Assembly: GCF_006542275.1 (NCBI RefSeq)
Contig: NZ_CP041217.1
Location: 4,714,501-4,778,500, forward strand
DNA from: Saccharibacillus brassicae
Lineage (GTDB): Bacteria > Bacillota > Bacilli > Paenibacillales > Paenibacillaceae
Direction of reading: 5' to 3'
Length of the DNA: 64,000 nt
In this document: in pieces, positions 1 to 9,569 of the stretch
Layout of the letters: every line of letters begins with the position of its first letter
How positions within the stretch are numbered: the first letter of the stretch is position 1
The notes under the pieces: model-generated
The model's database searches: none
Told to the model about the DNA's origin: nothing
Seen by the model: only the letters and a program-made list of their open reading frames with translations
Program-made: the position numbers and the translations under genes

Positions 1-39
1 GAAGCCGACGAATGGGCAAGGCGGATCGCTTCCGAATAA
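1..39 (+). CDS. dxr: Dxr C-terminus (partial)
   Basis: The window opens inside a reading frame whose last 12 residues are EADEWARRIASE, followed by TAA. In Bacillales the gene before rseP is dxr (1-deoxy-D-xylulose 5-phosphate reductoisomerase, MEP isoprenoid pathway), and its C-terminus commonly carries an ADxWAR-like sequence. The call rests on gene order plus this short match; too little is visible to test catalytic residues. Confidence 0.5.
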   Translation, partial: EADEWARRIASE

Positions 40-91
40 CGGAATCTACGCGATATTCGGGGCTTGACCCACAGGGAGGATCAGACCAGAT

Positions 92-1378
92 ATGATGACA
101 CTTCAGATCGTCGTTCTGACCGTATTGATGTTTTTCGTCGTCGTTACGGTCCATGAATGGGGACATTACTACTTTGCCAAGCGCGCGGGGATTCTCGTAC
201 GCGAGTTTGCGATCGGCTTCGGTCCCAAGCTGTTTGCTTATAAACGAGACGAGACGATGTTCACCCTGCGCCTGCTTCCGCTCGGCGGCTATGCTCGAAT
301 GGCCGGAGAAGATCCCGAACTCGATCCGATCCAGCCCGGGCAGACGATCGCCGTCCGTTTGTCGGATGCCGGCGTCGTCAAGAAAATTTTTCTCGACCAG
401 CTCGATAATCGCCGCAATGTCGTAATCGGCGAGATCGAATGGATCGATATCGAAGAACGGATGCAGATTCGCCTGAACGTCGACGGCGAAACGCAGCATT
501 TGGAAGTCGATCGCAAAGCGGATATCGTCACACGCGGCCAAGAGCTTCAGGTGGCGCCCAAAGACCGTCAATTCCGCAGCAAAAGCGTCGGCAAACGGGC
601 GTTGGCCATTTTTGCCGGACCGCTGATGAACTTCGTGCTGGCTTTCGTGCTGTTCCTGATCTACGTACAGGTGGCAGGCGTGCCGGACGAGAAAGCGACG
701 GGCGTCGAAGTGTCGAGCGTCGTAGCCGGAACGCCGGCCGCTTCCGCCGGGCTGCAAGAAGGCGACGTGGTGCAATCGATCGACGGACAGCCGGTGCAAG
801 GCGAACTGTCCACCGTCACCCAACTGATCAACGCTTCCGGCGGACAGCCGGTCGAGATGTCGGTGCAGCGCGGCGGCGAAAGTCTGCAAATCCCGGTTAC
901 GCCGAAAATGGTCAAAACGGAAGACGGGCGCGAAGTGCTTCAGGTCGGCATCGCGCTGAGCCAGCTCAAGCGCACCGCTTCCTTTACCGAGACGTTCCAG
1001 TTTGCGGGCGAATCGTTCAAAAACGGCAGTACGGCGATTTTGGACGCGCTGCGCAAATTGGTGTTCGAACGCTTCGACATCAACCAGCTCGCCGGTCCCG
1101 TGGGTACGCTTCAGGCGACCGGGCAGATTGCGAGCCAGGGCATCGACCAGATGATTCTGTGGACGGCGCTCGTCAGTATCAACCTCGGCATTTTCAACCT
1201 GCTGCCGATTCCGATGCTCGACGGCAGCCGGCTCATTTTCCTCGGGATCGAAGCGATCCGCAGACGGCCGATCGATCCGAACAAGGAAGGCATCGTACAT
1301 TTCGTCGGCTTCGGGCTCATTTTCCTGCTGATGATCGCCGTCACGTACAACGATATTTTACGCATCATCAGAGGATAG
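92..1378 (+). CDS. rseP: RIP metalloprotease RseP/RasP (site-2 protease)
   Basis: Membrane zinc protease that cuts substrates inside the bilayer, such as anti-sigma factors and leftover signal peptides. The 428-residue protein has the zinc motif HEWGH at residues 21-25 within the first hydrophobic helix, a PDZ domain at about 200-275 (VVAGTPAASAGLQEGD), and the second metal-site region NLLPIPMLDGSRL near residue 370, followed by a last membrane helix. These are the expected features of the group I site-2 protease family, and length matches RasP. The start has a GGGAGGA ribosome site at 74-80; a second ATG follows immediately at 95. It lies between dxr and proS as in B. subtilis. Confidence 0.95.
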   Translation: MMTLQIVVLTVLMFFVVVTVHEWGHYYFAKRAGILVREFAIGFGPKLFAYKRDETMFTLRLLPLGGYARMAGEDPELDPIQPGQTIAVRLSDAGVVKKIFLDQLDNRRNVVIGEIEWIDIEERMQIRLNVDGETQHLEVDRKADIVTRGQELQVAPKDRQFRSKSVGKRALAIFAGPLMNFVLAFVLFLIYVQVAGVPDEKATGVEVSSVVAGTPAASAGLQEGDVVQSIDGQPVQGELSTVTQLINASGGQPVEMSVQRGGESLQIPVTPKMVKTEDGREVLQVGIALSQLKRTASFTETFQFAGESFKNGSTAILDALRKLVFERFDINQLAGPVGTLQATGQIASQGIDQMILWTALVSINLGIFNLLPIPMLDGSRLIFLGIEAIRRRPIDPNKEGIVHFVGFGLIFLLMIAVTYNDILRIIRG

Positions 1379-1415
1379 CTTAACTTAGGTTCGTTCGATA
1401 AACGGAGGGAATATC

Positions 1416-2873
1416 ATGGCAAGCGACAAACAGGACAAACAGTTCGTTACGGAAATCACGCCGCAGAGCGAAGACTTTTCGCGCTGGTACATCGACGTTA
1501 TCAAAAAAGCGGAATTGATGGATTACGCGCCGGTTCGCGGCTGCATCGTGTTCCGTCCGGACGGCTACGCAATTTGGGAACATATTCAGCAGGAGATGGA
1601 CCGCCGGTTCAAGGAAACGGGACACCGCAACGCCTACTTCCCGATGCTGATTCCCGAAAGCTTTTTCCAAAAAGAGAAAGAGCATATCGAAGGATTCAAC
1701 CCGGAGCTGCCGTTCGTTACGGAAGCCGGCGGCGATATTCTCGAAGAACGTCTGGCGGTGCGTCCGACTTCGGAGACGATGTTCGGCCATATGTATTCCA
1801 AATGGATCAAATCGTACCGCGACCTGCCGGTGCTGATCAACCAATGGGCCAACGTCATGCGCTGGGAGAAGCGTACGATGCCGTTCCTGCGCACGAGCGA
1901 ATTCCTGTGGCAGGAAGGCCATACCGCGCATGAAGACGAGAAGGACGCACGCGAAGAAACGATGCGCATGCTCGAACTGTACCGCGATTTCGTCGAAGAC
2001 TTCCTCGCGCTGCCGGTCATCATGGGCCAGAAGACGCCTTCCGAGAAATTCGCGGGCGCGGTCGACACATTCTCGATCGAAGCCATGATGAAAGACGGCA
2101 AAGCGGTGCAGGCCGGTACGTCCCATTACATGGGCACGAACTTCGCCAAAGCGTTCGAAATCCAATACCTGAACCGCGACAACGAATTGGAATTCACGCA
2201 TACGACGTCGTGGGGAACGAGTACCCGCCTGATCGGCTCGTTGATTATGGCGCACGGCGACGACCGCGGCCTGGTCATTCCTCCGAAAGTGGCGCCGACC
2301 CAGGTTATCCTTATTCCGATCGGCCCGCCGAAAATGCGCGATATGGTCATCGAACGCGCCGACGCGCTGTTTGCCGAACTCAAAGCGGCCGGCATTCGCG
2401 TCGCCATGGACGACCGCGCCGACGTGCGTCCGGGCTGGAAATTCAACGAATACGAAATGCGCGGCGTGCCGGTCCGGATCGAAATCGGGCCGCGCGATAT
2501 CGAGAACGGCGTCTGCCTGCTGGCTTCGCGCCTGGGCGGCGACAAGCTGACCGTGCAGCTCGATAACGTGGTCGCCGACGTCAAGCAGCTGCTCGACGAC
2601 GTGCAGACCGGCATGTTCAAGCGGGCGCTCGAATTCCGCGACGAACATTTCCACGCCGTGGACAATCTGGATCAAATGCGTGCGCAGATGGAAGAAAAAC
2701 GCGGATTTTTCCTCGCCGGCTGGTGCGGAAGCGAAGCCTGCGAAGACACGGTGCGTGCCGAGACGGGCGCAACGAGCCGCAACATTCCGTTCGATCCGCA
2801 GGAACGCAAAAATACGTGCGTGGCATGCGGAGAAGCATCCAAGCATACGGTCGTATTCGCCAAAGCGTATTAA
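1416..2873 (+). CDS. proS: Prolyl-tRNA synthetase, archaeal/eukaryotic-type (ProS type 3)
   Basis: Charges tRNA-Pro with proline. The 485-residue protein is a class II synthetase: motif 2 region around VMRWEKRTMPFLRTSEFLWQ, then a class II anticodon-binding domain from about residue 290, and a C-terminal zinc-type domain with Cys pairs (WCGSEAC, CVACGE). It ends in Tyr, as in Thermus and archaeal-type enzymes, where the terminal carboxylate reaches the active site. It lacks the roughly 180-residue INS editing insertion of the usual bacterial ProS (about 565 residues in B. subtilis). It nevertheless sits in the conserved rseP-proS-polC position. The ATG is preceded by CGGAGGG at about 1402-1408. 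Confidence 0.95.
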   Translation: MASDKQDKQFVTEITPQSEDFSRWYIDVIKKAELMDYAPVRGCIVFRPDGYAIWEHIQQEMDRRFKETGHRNAYFPMLIPESFFQKEKEHIEGFNPELPFVTEAGGDILEERLAVRPTSETMFGHMYSKWIKSYRDLPVLINQWANVMRWEKRTMPFLRTSEFLWQEGHTAHEDEKDAREETMRMLELYRDFVEDFLALPVIMGQKTPSEKFAGAVDTFSIEAMMKDGKAVQAGTSHYMGTNFAKAFEIQYLNRDNELEFTHTTSWGTSTRLIGSLIMAHGDDRGLVIPPKVAPTQVILIPIGPPKMRDMVIERADALFAELKAAGIRVAMDDRADVRPGWKFNEYEMRGVPVRIEIGPRDIENGVCLLASRLGGDKLTVQLDNVVADVKQLLDDVQTGMFKRALEFRDEHFHAVDNLDQMRAQMEEKRGFFLAGWCGSEACEDTVRAETGATSRNIPFDPQERKNTCVACGEASKHTVVFAKAY

Positions 2874-3050
2874 TTCAAAGCGCCCGCCGCCGTTCGATCG
2901 GAACGAGGCGGGAGAAAAGCGTGACACCGGGCCGGTACGGCCGGACAACCGGATGAAGGCTGGCTCGGGATAAAGCTTCCGGCGGCGGGGCGAAGAAGGA
3001 TGCCCGCCGCGGAAGCTCTTCGCTTTTTAAGAAACAAAGGGGGACAGACG

Positions 3051-6000
3051 ATGAGTGAGACGGCAGAGCGCAGACAGCGGCTCGAACTGCTGATGAGGCA
3101 GGCCGAGATGCCGGCCGGCGCGGCGGACCCTTATTTTAACGACGGCCATATCGAACGGGTGGAGATCAGCCGGTCGAATCGGGATTGGAAAATCGTGCTC
3201 GTCAAAGACACGCTGGTACCGGCGCAGATCTACCGGACTTTTTGTTTGCAAATACAGGAGCGGCTGAAGCATATTGCCAAAATCCGCTTCCTGTTTCAAT
3301 ATACGGGCGAGAATCGGCAGGGCGAGATCGTCGACGAATACTGGAAGCTGTTCATCGAATGGGCGCAGCGCGAAATCCCTTCGGTCAACGGCTGGATGGC
3401 GCGGGCGCAGGCCGTAACGGAAGGGAACATGACGACCGTATCGTTTGCCGACGCGACGTCGCTGGAACTGGGCCGCAAACGGAATATCGATCGCGCGCTG
3501 ACCGATTTTTACGCCAAATATTTCGGACTTCAACTTCAGGTGAAGCTTAACGTGGGCGAAGGAGAAGCGGCTTCGCAGGCCGCCAAAGCGGCATTCGACG
3601 AGATGCGCCGCCGCGACGAGATGGCCGCGATCGAGAAGATGATGGCCGAGATCGACGCCGAAGTCAGTGCGGGCGAAGGCAGCGAGAACGACGAGAACAT
3701 CAAGCTGCAGGTCGGCTACGATATTCGCGACGAAGCGATTCCGCTGCAGAACCTGCAGGACGAAGAGAAGAAAGTGACGATCCAGGGTCTGATTTTCGGC
3801 CTGGAGAGCAAGGAACTTCGCAACGGCAGCACGCTGTTCACTTACTATCTGACGGATTACAGCGATTCGCTGCAGATGAAAATGTTCGCCAAGAACAAAG
3901 AAGACCTCAAAGTGATGAGCCTGCTGGCCAACGGCAAGTGGGTCAAAGCGCGCGGGCGCGTCGAATTGGACCGGTTCATGCAGATTCCGGAACTCGTCAT
4001 GATCCCGTCGGACCTGATGGAGATCAAAACGCCGCCGATTCGTATGGACAACGCGGAGAACAAACGGGTCGAGTTCCACCTGCATACGAAGATGAGTACG
4101 ATGGACGCCGTCTGCTCGATCGAAGAGTACGTCAAGCGCGCGGCGAAATGGGGCCACAAAGCGATCGCGGTCACCGACCACGGCGGCGTGCAATGTTACC
4201 CGGACGCGGCCAAAGCGGCCAAAAAGAACGGCATCAAAATGATCTACGGCGTCGAAGCGAACGTGGTCAACGATGCGGTAGCCGTCGTGCTCAATCCGCG
4301 TGACGAAGAATTGAAGACGGCCGAGTATATCGTATTCGATATCGAGACCACCGGCCTGTCGATCACGCAGAACAAGATCATCGAGATCGCCGCGGTCAAA
4401 ATGAAAGAAGGGCACGAGACGGGGCGGTATTCCACGTTCGTCGATCCGCATGAGCGTATTCCGTACCATATCCAGCAGCTGACCAACATTACGGACGACA
4501 TGGTGCGCGGTGCGCCCGATATCGACAGCGTTATCCGCGAGTTTGTCGAATTTGCCGGCGACGGCATTTTGGTGGCGCACAACGCAAGGTTCGATATGGG
4601 CTTCATTCAGGCGACGCTGAAAAACTTCGACCTGCCCGAACTTGAGAATCCTGTGCTCGATACGCTGGAACTTGCGCGATTGCTGCATCCGACGATGAAA
4701 AATCACCGGTTGAACACGCTCGCGACCAAATACAAAGTGTCGCTCGAAAGCCATCACCGCGCGATCGACGATACGATAGCGCTCGGCGGCATCCTGAACG
4801 GACTGATCGACGAAGCGATCAAAGAGCGCAGCCTCAACAACCTGAGCCGGCTGAACGATTTCGTCGGCAAAGACCTGTCCAACTCCCGTCCGTTCCACTG
4901 CGGCATCTACGCGTTGAACGATGTCGGCAAAAAGAACCTGTACCGCCTTATTTCCATGTCGCATACCGAGCATTTCAAACGGGTGCCGTGCATGCCCAAA
5001 TCGAAGCTTGAGAAAATGCGCGAAGGGCTGCTGATTTTGTCCGGCTGCGAAAAAGGCGAGTTTTTCGAAGCGGTGCTCAACAAAACAGTTGAAGAAGCGG
5101 AAGAAGTGGCGCAGTTCTACGACATTCTGGAGATCCAGCCGCTCACCATGTACATGCATCTGGTGGACAAAGGGCTCGTCGGCAGCGCGGAAGAATTGAA
5201 GCTTGCGGTCGAAAAAGTGTGCAAGATCGGCAGCAAGCTGAACAAGCCGGTCGTGGCGACAGGCAATGCGCATTATCTCGATCCCCGCGACAAGCTGTAC
5301 CGCGACATTACGATCCACGGCATTACCGGCTTCAGCCCGCTCAAAGACCAGAACAAGCCCGACGCGCATCTGCGCACGACGGAAGAGATGCTGGAAGAGT
5401 TCAAGTTTTTGGGCGCGGAAAAAGCCAAAGAAGTCGTCGTGACCAACACCTCGGAGCTTGCGGACCGGTTCGAGGAACTCAAGCTGTTTCCTTCCGAACT
5501 GTATACGCCGGTTATCGAAGGCGCCGATCAGGAGATCCGCGATACCTGTTATTCGACAGCCAAAGCGATGTACGGCGACGAACTGCCGGAAGTGATCGTG
5601 GCACGATTGGAAAAAGAACTCGGACCGATCATCAAGTTCGGCTTCTCCGCCAACTATCTCATTTCCGAACGGTTGGTCAAAAAGTCGAACCAGGACGGCT
5701 ATCTGGTCGGTTCGCGGGGTTCCGTCGGCTCGTCCGTCGTCGCCATGTTCCTCGGCATCTCCGAGGTCAATCCGCTGCCGCCGCATTACGTGTGCCGCAA
5801 TTCCGACTGCAAACACAGCGAATGGTTCCTTGACGGCAGCGTGCGAAGCGGTTTTGACATGCCGAACAAAGAGTGTCCCGACTGCGGGTCGACGATGCTC
5901 GGCGAAGGGCACGATATTCCGTTCGAGACGTTCCTCGGCTTCAAGGGCGACAAAGTTCCCGATATCGACTTGAACTTCTCCGGCGAATACCAGCCGCAGG

Positions 6001-7382
6001 CGCATAATTTTACCAAAATCATGTTCGGGCCGGACAATGTGTTCCGGGCGGGCACGATCGGCACGGTCGCGGAGAAGACGGCTTTCGGGTTTGCGAAAAA
6101 GTACGAAGAACAGCATCAGAAGCGCTGGCGTTCGGCGGAGCTGAACCGGCTCGCTTCCGGCTGTACCGGCGTCAAGCGCAGCACCGGGCAGCACCCGGGC
6201 GGTATCGTCGTGCTGCCGGACTACATGGAGATCGAAGACATCACGCCGGTGCAGTTCCCGGCCGACGACGTGAACGCGGAATGGAAAACGACACATTTCG
6301 ATTATCACGCGTTCGACGAGAACCTGCTCAAGCTCGATATTCTGGGCCACGACGATCCGACGATGATGCGGATGCTGCAGGATCTCACCGGCGTCGATCC
6401 GACGAGCATTCCGATGAACGATCCCAAAGTCATGAGCATGTTCAATTCGACGGAATCGCTTGGCGTTACGCCGGAGCAGATCCGTACGCCGGTCGCGACG
6501 TACGGCGTGCCGGAGATGGGCACCAAGTTCGTCCGCCAGATGCTGATCGAAGCCAAGCCGTCGAGCTTTGCGGATTTGCTGCAAATCTCGGGACTTTCGC
6601 ACGGAACGGGCGTATGGCTCGGCAACGCCGACCAACTGATCAAGAACGGAACGTGCAACATCAAGACCGTAATCGGCTGCCGGGACGATATCATGCTGTT
6701 CCTGATCTACAAAGCCGGCATGGATGCGAGCCTCGCGTTCAAGATTACGGAAAGCGTACGGAAAGGCAAAGGGCTGCCGCAGGAATGGATCGACGAGATG
6801 AAGCGCTGCAAAGTGCCGAACTGGTACATCGATTCCTGCCTCAAAATCCAGTATATGTTCCCGAAAGCCCACGCCGCGGCTTACGTTATCTCGGCCGTGC
6901 GGACCGCTTATTTCAAGCTGTACCATCCGATCGAATACTACGCGACGTATTTCTCGGTCCGCGCGGCGGATTTCGAAATCGAATTGTTCTGCCAGGGATA
7001 CGAAGCGATCGGCCGCAAGATCGTCGAGATCGAGCAAAAAGGCTTCCAGGCGCTGCCGAAAGAAAAAGCGATGCTGCCGATTTTGGAAATGGCGCTCGAA
7101 ATGACGGCCCGCGGATTCACGTTCAAGACGATCGACCTGTACCGCTCAGACGCCAACAAGTTCACGGTGGACGGAACGAGCCTCCTGTTCCCGTTCTCGG
7201 CGCTTGCCGGTCTCGGCGAAAACGCCGCGAAAAGCGTCGCTTCGGCGCGCGACCACGGCGAATTCCTGTCGATCGAAGACTTCCAGCAAAAATCGAAAGC
7301 TTCCAAAACGATCATCGAACTGCTGAACCAGCTGGGCTGTTTCCGCGGCCTGCCGGAGAGCAACCAGCTGTCGCTGTTCTGA
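3051..7382 (+). CDS. polC: DNA polymerase III PolC-type alpha subunit
   Basis: Replicative polymerase of low-GC Gram-positive bacteria. From ATG 3051 (ribosome site AAAGGGGGA just upstream) the protein has 1443 residues, close to B. subtilis PolC; the frame stays open 17 codons further upstream but without a better start. Visible parts in order: N-terminal and OB regions; PHP domain beginning near 342 (FHLHTKMS) and interrupted by a DnaQ-type 3'-5' exonuclease from about 428 (FDIETTGL, HNARFD, HHRAIDD); a zinc module with four Cys near 920-960; palm catalytic aspartates in PDIDLNFSG near 970; then fingers and duplex-binding parts. No frameshift or truncation is seen. Confidence 0.97.
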   Translation: MSETAERRQRLELLMRQAEMPAGAADPYFNDGHIERVEISRSNRDWKIVLVKDTLVPAQIYRTFCLQIQERLKHIAKIRFLFQYTGENRQGEIVDEYWKLFIEWAQREIPSVNGWMARAQAVTEGNMTTVSFADATSLELGRKRNIDRALTDFYAKYFGLQLQVKLNVGEGEAASQAAKAAFDEMRRRDEMAAIEKMMAEIDAEVSAGEGSENDENIKLQVGYDIRDEAIPLQNLQDEEKKVTIQGLIFGLESKELRNGSTLFTYYLTDYSDSLQMKMFAKNKEDLKVMSLLANGKWVKARGRVELDRFMQIPELVMIPSDLMEIKTPPIRMDNAENKRVEFHLHTKMSTMDAVCSIEEYVKRAAKWGHKAIAVTDHGGVQCYPDAAKAAKKNGIKMIYGVEANVVNDAVAVVLNPRDEELKTAEYIVFDIETTGLSITQNKIIEIAAVKMKEGHETGRYSTFVDPHERIPYHIQQLTNITDDMVRGAPDIDSVIREFVEFAGDGILVAHNARFDMGFIQATLKNFDLPELENPVLDTLELARLLHPTMKNHRLNTLATKYKVSLESHHRAIDDTIALGGILNGLIDEAIKERSLNNLSRLNDFVGKDLSNSRPFHCGIYALNDVGKKNLYRLISMSHTEHFKRVPCMPKSKLEKMREGLLILSGCEKGEFFEAVLNKTVEEAEEVAQFYDILEIQPLTMYMHLVDKGLVGSAEELKLAVEKVCKIGSKLNKPVVATGNAHYLDPRDKLYRDITIHGITGFSPLKDQNKPDAHLRTTEEMLEEFKFLGAEKAKEVVVTNTSELADRFEELKLFPSELYTPVIEGADQEIRDTCYSTAKAMYGDELPEVIVARLEKELGPIIKFGFSANYLISERLVKKSNQDGYLVGSRGSVGSSVVAMFLGISEVNPLPPHYVCRNSDCKHSEWFLDGSVRSGFDMPNKECPDCGSTMLGEGHDIPFETFLGFKGDKVPDIDLNFSGEYQPQAHNFTKIMFGPDNVFRAGTIGTVAEKTAFGFAKKYEEQHQKRWRSAELNRLASGCTGVKRSTGQHPGGIVVLPDYMEIEDITPVQFPADDVNAEWKTTHFDYHAFDENLLKLDILGHDDPTMMRMLQDLTGVDPTSIPMNDPKVMSMFNSTESLGVTPEQIRTPVATYGVPEMGTKFVRQMLIEAKPSSFADLLQISGLSHGTGVWLGNADQLIKNGTCNIKTVIGCRDDIMLFLIYKAGMDASLAFKITESVRKGKGLPQEWIDEMKRCKVPNWYIDSCLKIQYMFPKAHAAAYVISAVRTAYFKLYHPIEYYATYFSVRAADFEIELFCQGYEAIGRKIVEIEQKGFQALPKEKAMLPILEMALEMTARGFTFKTIDLYRSDANKFTVDGTSLLFPFSALAGLGENAAKSVASARDHGEFLSIEDFQQKSKASKTIIELLNQLGCFRGLPESNQLSLF

Positions 7383-7420
7383 GAAAGAGCGCAGCAGAGG
7401 CGTTTGTAAAGCGTCCGTAC

Positions 7421-7449
7421 TTGTCACCACTCGGGCATTATGGTATAAT
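7421..7449 (+). promoter_or_regulatory. Sigma-A promoter of the rimP-nusA-infB operon
   Basis: TTGTCA (7421-7426), a 17-bp spacer and TATAAT (7444-7449) with an extended -10 TGG directly before it. It lies about 140 bp upstream of rimP and just after polC, so it should drive the long translation operon. Confidence 0.8.
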
Positions 7450-7499
7450 CGGAGTAGGATTTTGGAGTTAGACCCAGTAGGAGATAGATCTTTGTGTAG

Positions 7500-7524
7500 A
7501 GAGTGGGGCAACCCACTCTTTACT
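7500..7524 (+). terminator. Leader hairpin/attenuator before rimP
   Basis: AGAGTGGG (7500-7507) pairs perfectly with CCCACTCT (7512-7519) around a GCAA tetraloop and is followed by a short T-rich stretch. It lies within the 5' leader about 50 nt after the predicted transcription start. In B. subtilis the nusA operon is reported to be autoregulated by NusA-dependent termination in its leader, and this hairpin is in the matching place. The weak U-run fits a factor-stimulated terminator. Confidence 0.6.
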
Positions 7525-7589
7525 TTTGGGCTGATATCTTCTGCGCCGCCTTTGCGGACGGAACCTGACAACGCTTGGAGGGTGAATGC

Positions 7590-8051
7590 TTGAGCACACC
7601 AAAGATTAAATCAACCGTAGAAGAGATGATCGAACCGTACCTGAACGAACAGGGATTCGAACTGGTCGACGTGGAATACGTCAAGGAAGGCGGAAGCTAT
7701 TTCTTGCGCATTTACGTGGACAAGGACGGAGGCATCGATATCGACGACTGCGGGCAGATCAGCGAGTACATGAGCCAGAAACTGGACGAGAACGATCCGA
7801 TCGAGGAGGCTTACTTCCTGGAAGTGTCTTCGCCGGGAGCCGAACGTCCGCTCAAAAAAGCGGAAGACGTCCTGAAATCGGTCGGTAAAGACGTTTTCGT
7901 TACGACTTACGAGCCGATCGGCGGATCGAAGGAATTCGAAGGCAAGCTGCTTTCGTTCGAAGAGGGAGAACTTGTGATCGCCATCGGCAAGAAGCAGGCG
8001 GCTGTGCCTTACGACAAGGTCGCCAGCGCCAGACTGGCTATTATTTTCTAA
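7590..8051 (+). CDS. rimP: Ribosome maturation factor RimP
   Basis: Assists 30S subunit assembly. From TTG 7590, with ribosome site GGAGGGTG 8 nt upstream, it encodes 153 residues, similar to B. subtilis RimP (YlxS). The N-terminal alpha/beta domain includes FELVDVEYVKEGGSYFLRIY and the conserved turn EVSSPGAERPL near residue 85; an SH3-like C-terminal domain follows. The frame is open to 7575, but that TTG overlaps the ribosome site, so 7590 is preferred. First gene of the nusA-infB operon. Confidence 0.93.
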   Translation: MSTPKIKSTVEEMIEPYLNEQGFELVDVEYVKEGGSYFLRIYVDKDGGIDIDDCGQISEYMSQKLDENDPIEEAYFLEVSSPGAERPLKKAEDVLKSVGKDVFVTTYEPIGGSKEFEGKLLSFEEGELVIAIGKKQAAVPYDKVASARLAIIF

Positions 8052-8085
8052 TATAGAGAGTCCTGAAAGGGGGAGCGTTGGGCAA

Positions 8086-9183
8086 ATGAGTACGGATTTC
8101 ATTGAAGCTTTGAACGAGCTGGAGCGGGATAGAGGAATCAGCAAGGAGATTCTTTTCGAAGCGATTGAAGCGGCGCTGATTTCGAGTTACAAGCGCAATT
8201 TCAATACGGCTCAAAACGTGCGTGTGGATATGAATCGCAATACCGGGGTAATAAAAGTATATGCGCGTAAATTGGTCGCGGAGGAAGTGCTCGACGACAG
8301 AACCGAAATTTCGCTCGAAGGCGCGCGGGAGATCAACCCGCATCTGCAAATCGACGATATCGCGGAACTCGAAGTGACGCCTCGCGACTTTGGCCGCATC
8401 GCCGCCCAAACGGCGAAGCAGGTCGTAACGCAGCGCATACGCGAAGCGGAACGCGGTTTGATCTACAACGCATTCGTCGACAAGACGGAAGACATCGTGA
8501 CGGGAACCGTGCAGCGCATGGACGCCCGGAACCTGTATGTCGATCTCGGCAAGATCGAAGCGGCGCTGCCGCTGACCGAACTGATGCCGGGTGAGAAGTT
8601 CGCGCATAACGAACGGATCAAAGGCTACATCACGAAGGTCGAGAATACGACCAAAGGGCCGCAGATCATCTTGTCCCGGACGCATCCGGGCCTGCTGAAG
8701 CGGTTGTTCGAACTTGAAGTGCCCGAAATTTTCGACGGAGTCGTCGAAATCAAGTCGGTTGCGCGCGAAGCGGGCTTCCGCTCCAAAATCGCGGTCTACT
8801 CCCGCAATCCCGAAGTCGATCCGGTCGGTTCCTGCGTAGGCCCAAAAGGCATCCGCGTACAGACCATCGTAGGCGAGCTTCGCGGCGAGAAGATCGATAT
8901 CGTCAATTACTCCGAGAGCGTGGAAGAATATGTGGCGAACGCCCTTAGCCCTTCCAAGGTGATCGAAGTCGAAGTGTTCGAAGCCGAGAAAATGGCCCGC
9001 GTCATCGTGCCCGACTATCAACTGTCGCTTGCGATCGGGATCAAAGGCCAAAACGCCCGCCTTGCGGCGAAGCTGACCGGCTGGAAGATCGATATCAAGA
9101 GCGAGACGCAGGCCGAGGAAGAATTCGGCAGAGAACGCACGTACGACGGCGAAATGCCGCAGGACTCCGTGTCTATTGACTAG
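8086..9183 (+). CDS. nusA: Transcription termination/antitermination factor NusA
   Basis: Binds RNA polymerase and nascent RNA and controls pausing and intrinsic termination. The 365-residue protein has an N-terminal polymerase-binding domain (1-125), an S1 domain at about 135-200 (DIVTGTVQRMDARNLYVDL), and two KH domains (GPKGIRVQTIVGEL near 250; GIKGQNARLAAKL near 320). It lacks the acidic repeats of enterobacterial NusA, as is usual in Firmicutes. Strong GGGGGAG ribosome site. It probably autoregulates through the leader hairpin at 7500. Confidence 0.97.
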   Translation: MSTDFIEALNELERDRGISKEILFEAIEAALISSYKRNFNTAQNVRVDMNRNTGVIKVYARKLVAEEVLDDRTEISLEGAREINPHLQIDDIAELEVTPRDFGRIAAQTAKQVVTQRIREAERGLIYNAFVDKTEDIVTGTVQRMDARNLYVDLGKIEAALPLTELMPGEKFAHNERIKGYITKVENTTKGPQIILSRTHPGLLKRLFELEVPEIFDGVVEIKSVAREAGFRSKIAVYSRNPEVDPVGSCVGPKGIRVQTIVGELRGEKIDIVNYSESVEEYVANALSPSKVIEVEVFEAEKMARVIVPDYQLSLAIGIKGQNARLAAKLTGWKIDIKSETQAEEEFGRERTYDGEMPQDSVSID

Positions 9184-9257
9184 CCCTGCGTTCGAAGCCC
9201 GAAAGCTTCGAATCGCGGATCGCCTGTCGGTTACAGGAGAAAGCGGGGATTCCAATC

Positions 9258-9569
9258 ATGAAAACGAAAAAGGTTCCGCTGCGCAAGTGCGTGGCAAGCC
9301 AGGAAATGCTGCCCAAAAAAGAATTGATCCGGGTCGTCCGCACGCCGGAAGGCCGGATCGAAATCGATTTGACGGGCAAAAAATCAGGCAGAGGCGCTTA
9401 TCTGCGCGCGGACGCGGACTGCTTCAGGCTCGCCCAGAAGAACAAGTCGCTCGACCGCGCGCTCAAGCAGCCGGTGCCGATCGAAATTTACGAACAACTC
9501 GCCCGGGATTTTATCCGGGTCGAGCAACAATTCCGGGAATTGCAGGAGAAAGAAGCAGACGATGAATAA
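9258..9569 (+). CDS. rnpM: YlxR/RnpM family RNA-binding protein (DUF448)
   Basis: Small basic protein of 103 residues beginning MKTKKVPLRKCVASQEMLPK, the typical YlxR opening (RKCV, then GRGAYL near residue 45). The family lies between nusA and ylxQ in most Firmicutes. In B. subtilis the protein has been described as an RNase P modulator (RnpM) and as a nucleoid-associated regulator. Its last codons overlap ylxQ by 8 nt, suggesting translational coupling. Confidence 0.9.
   Translation: MKTKKVPLRKCVASQEMLPKKELIRVVRTPEGRIEIDLTGKKSGRGAYLRADADCFRLAQKNKSLDRALKQPVPIEIYEQLARDFIRVEQQFRELQEKEADDE

Noticed and set aside
3027-7037. Minus-strand open frame of 1336 codons antisense to polC
   Set aside because: It mirrors the codon pattern of polC in GC-rich DNA, has no ribosome site or recognisable domains, and its composition (His, Arg, Asp, Phe rich) is typical of antisense frames.
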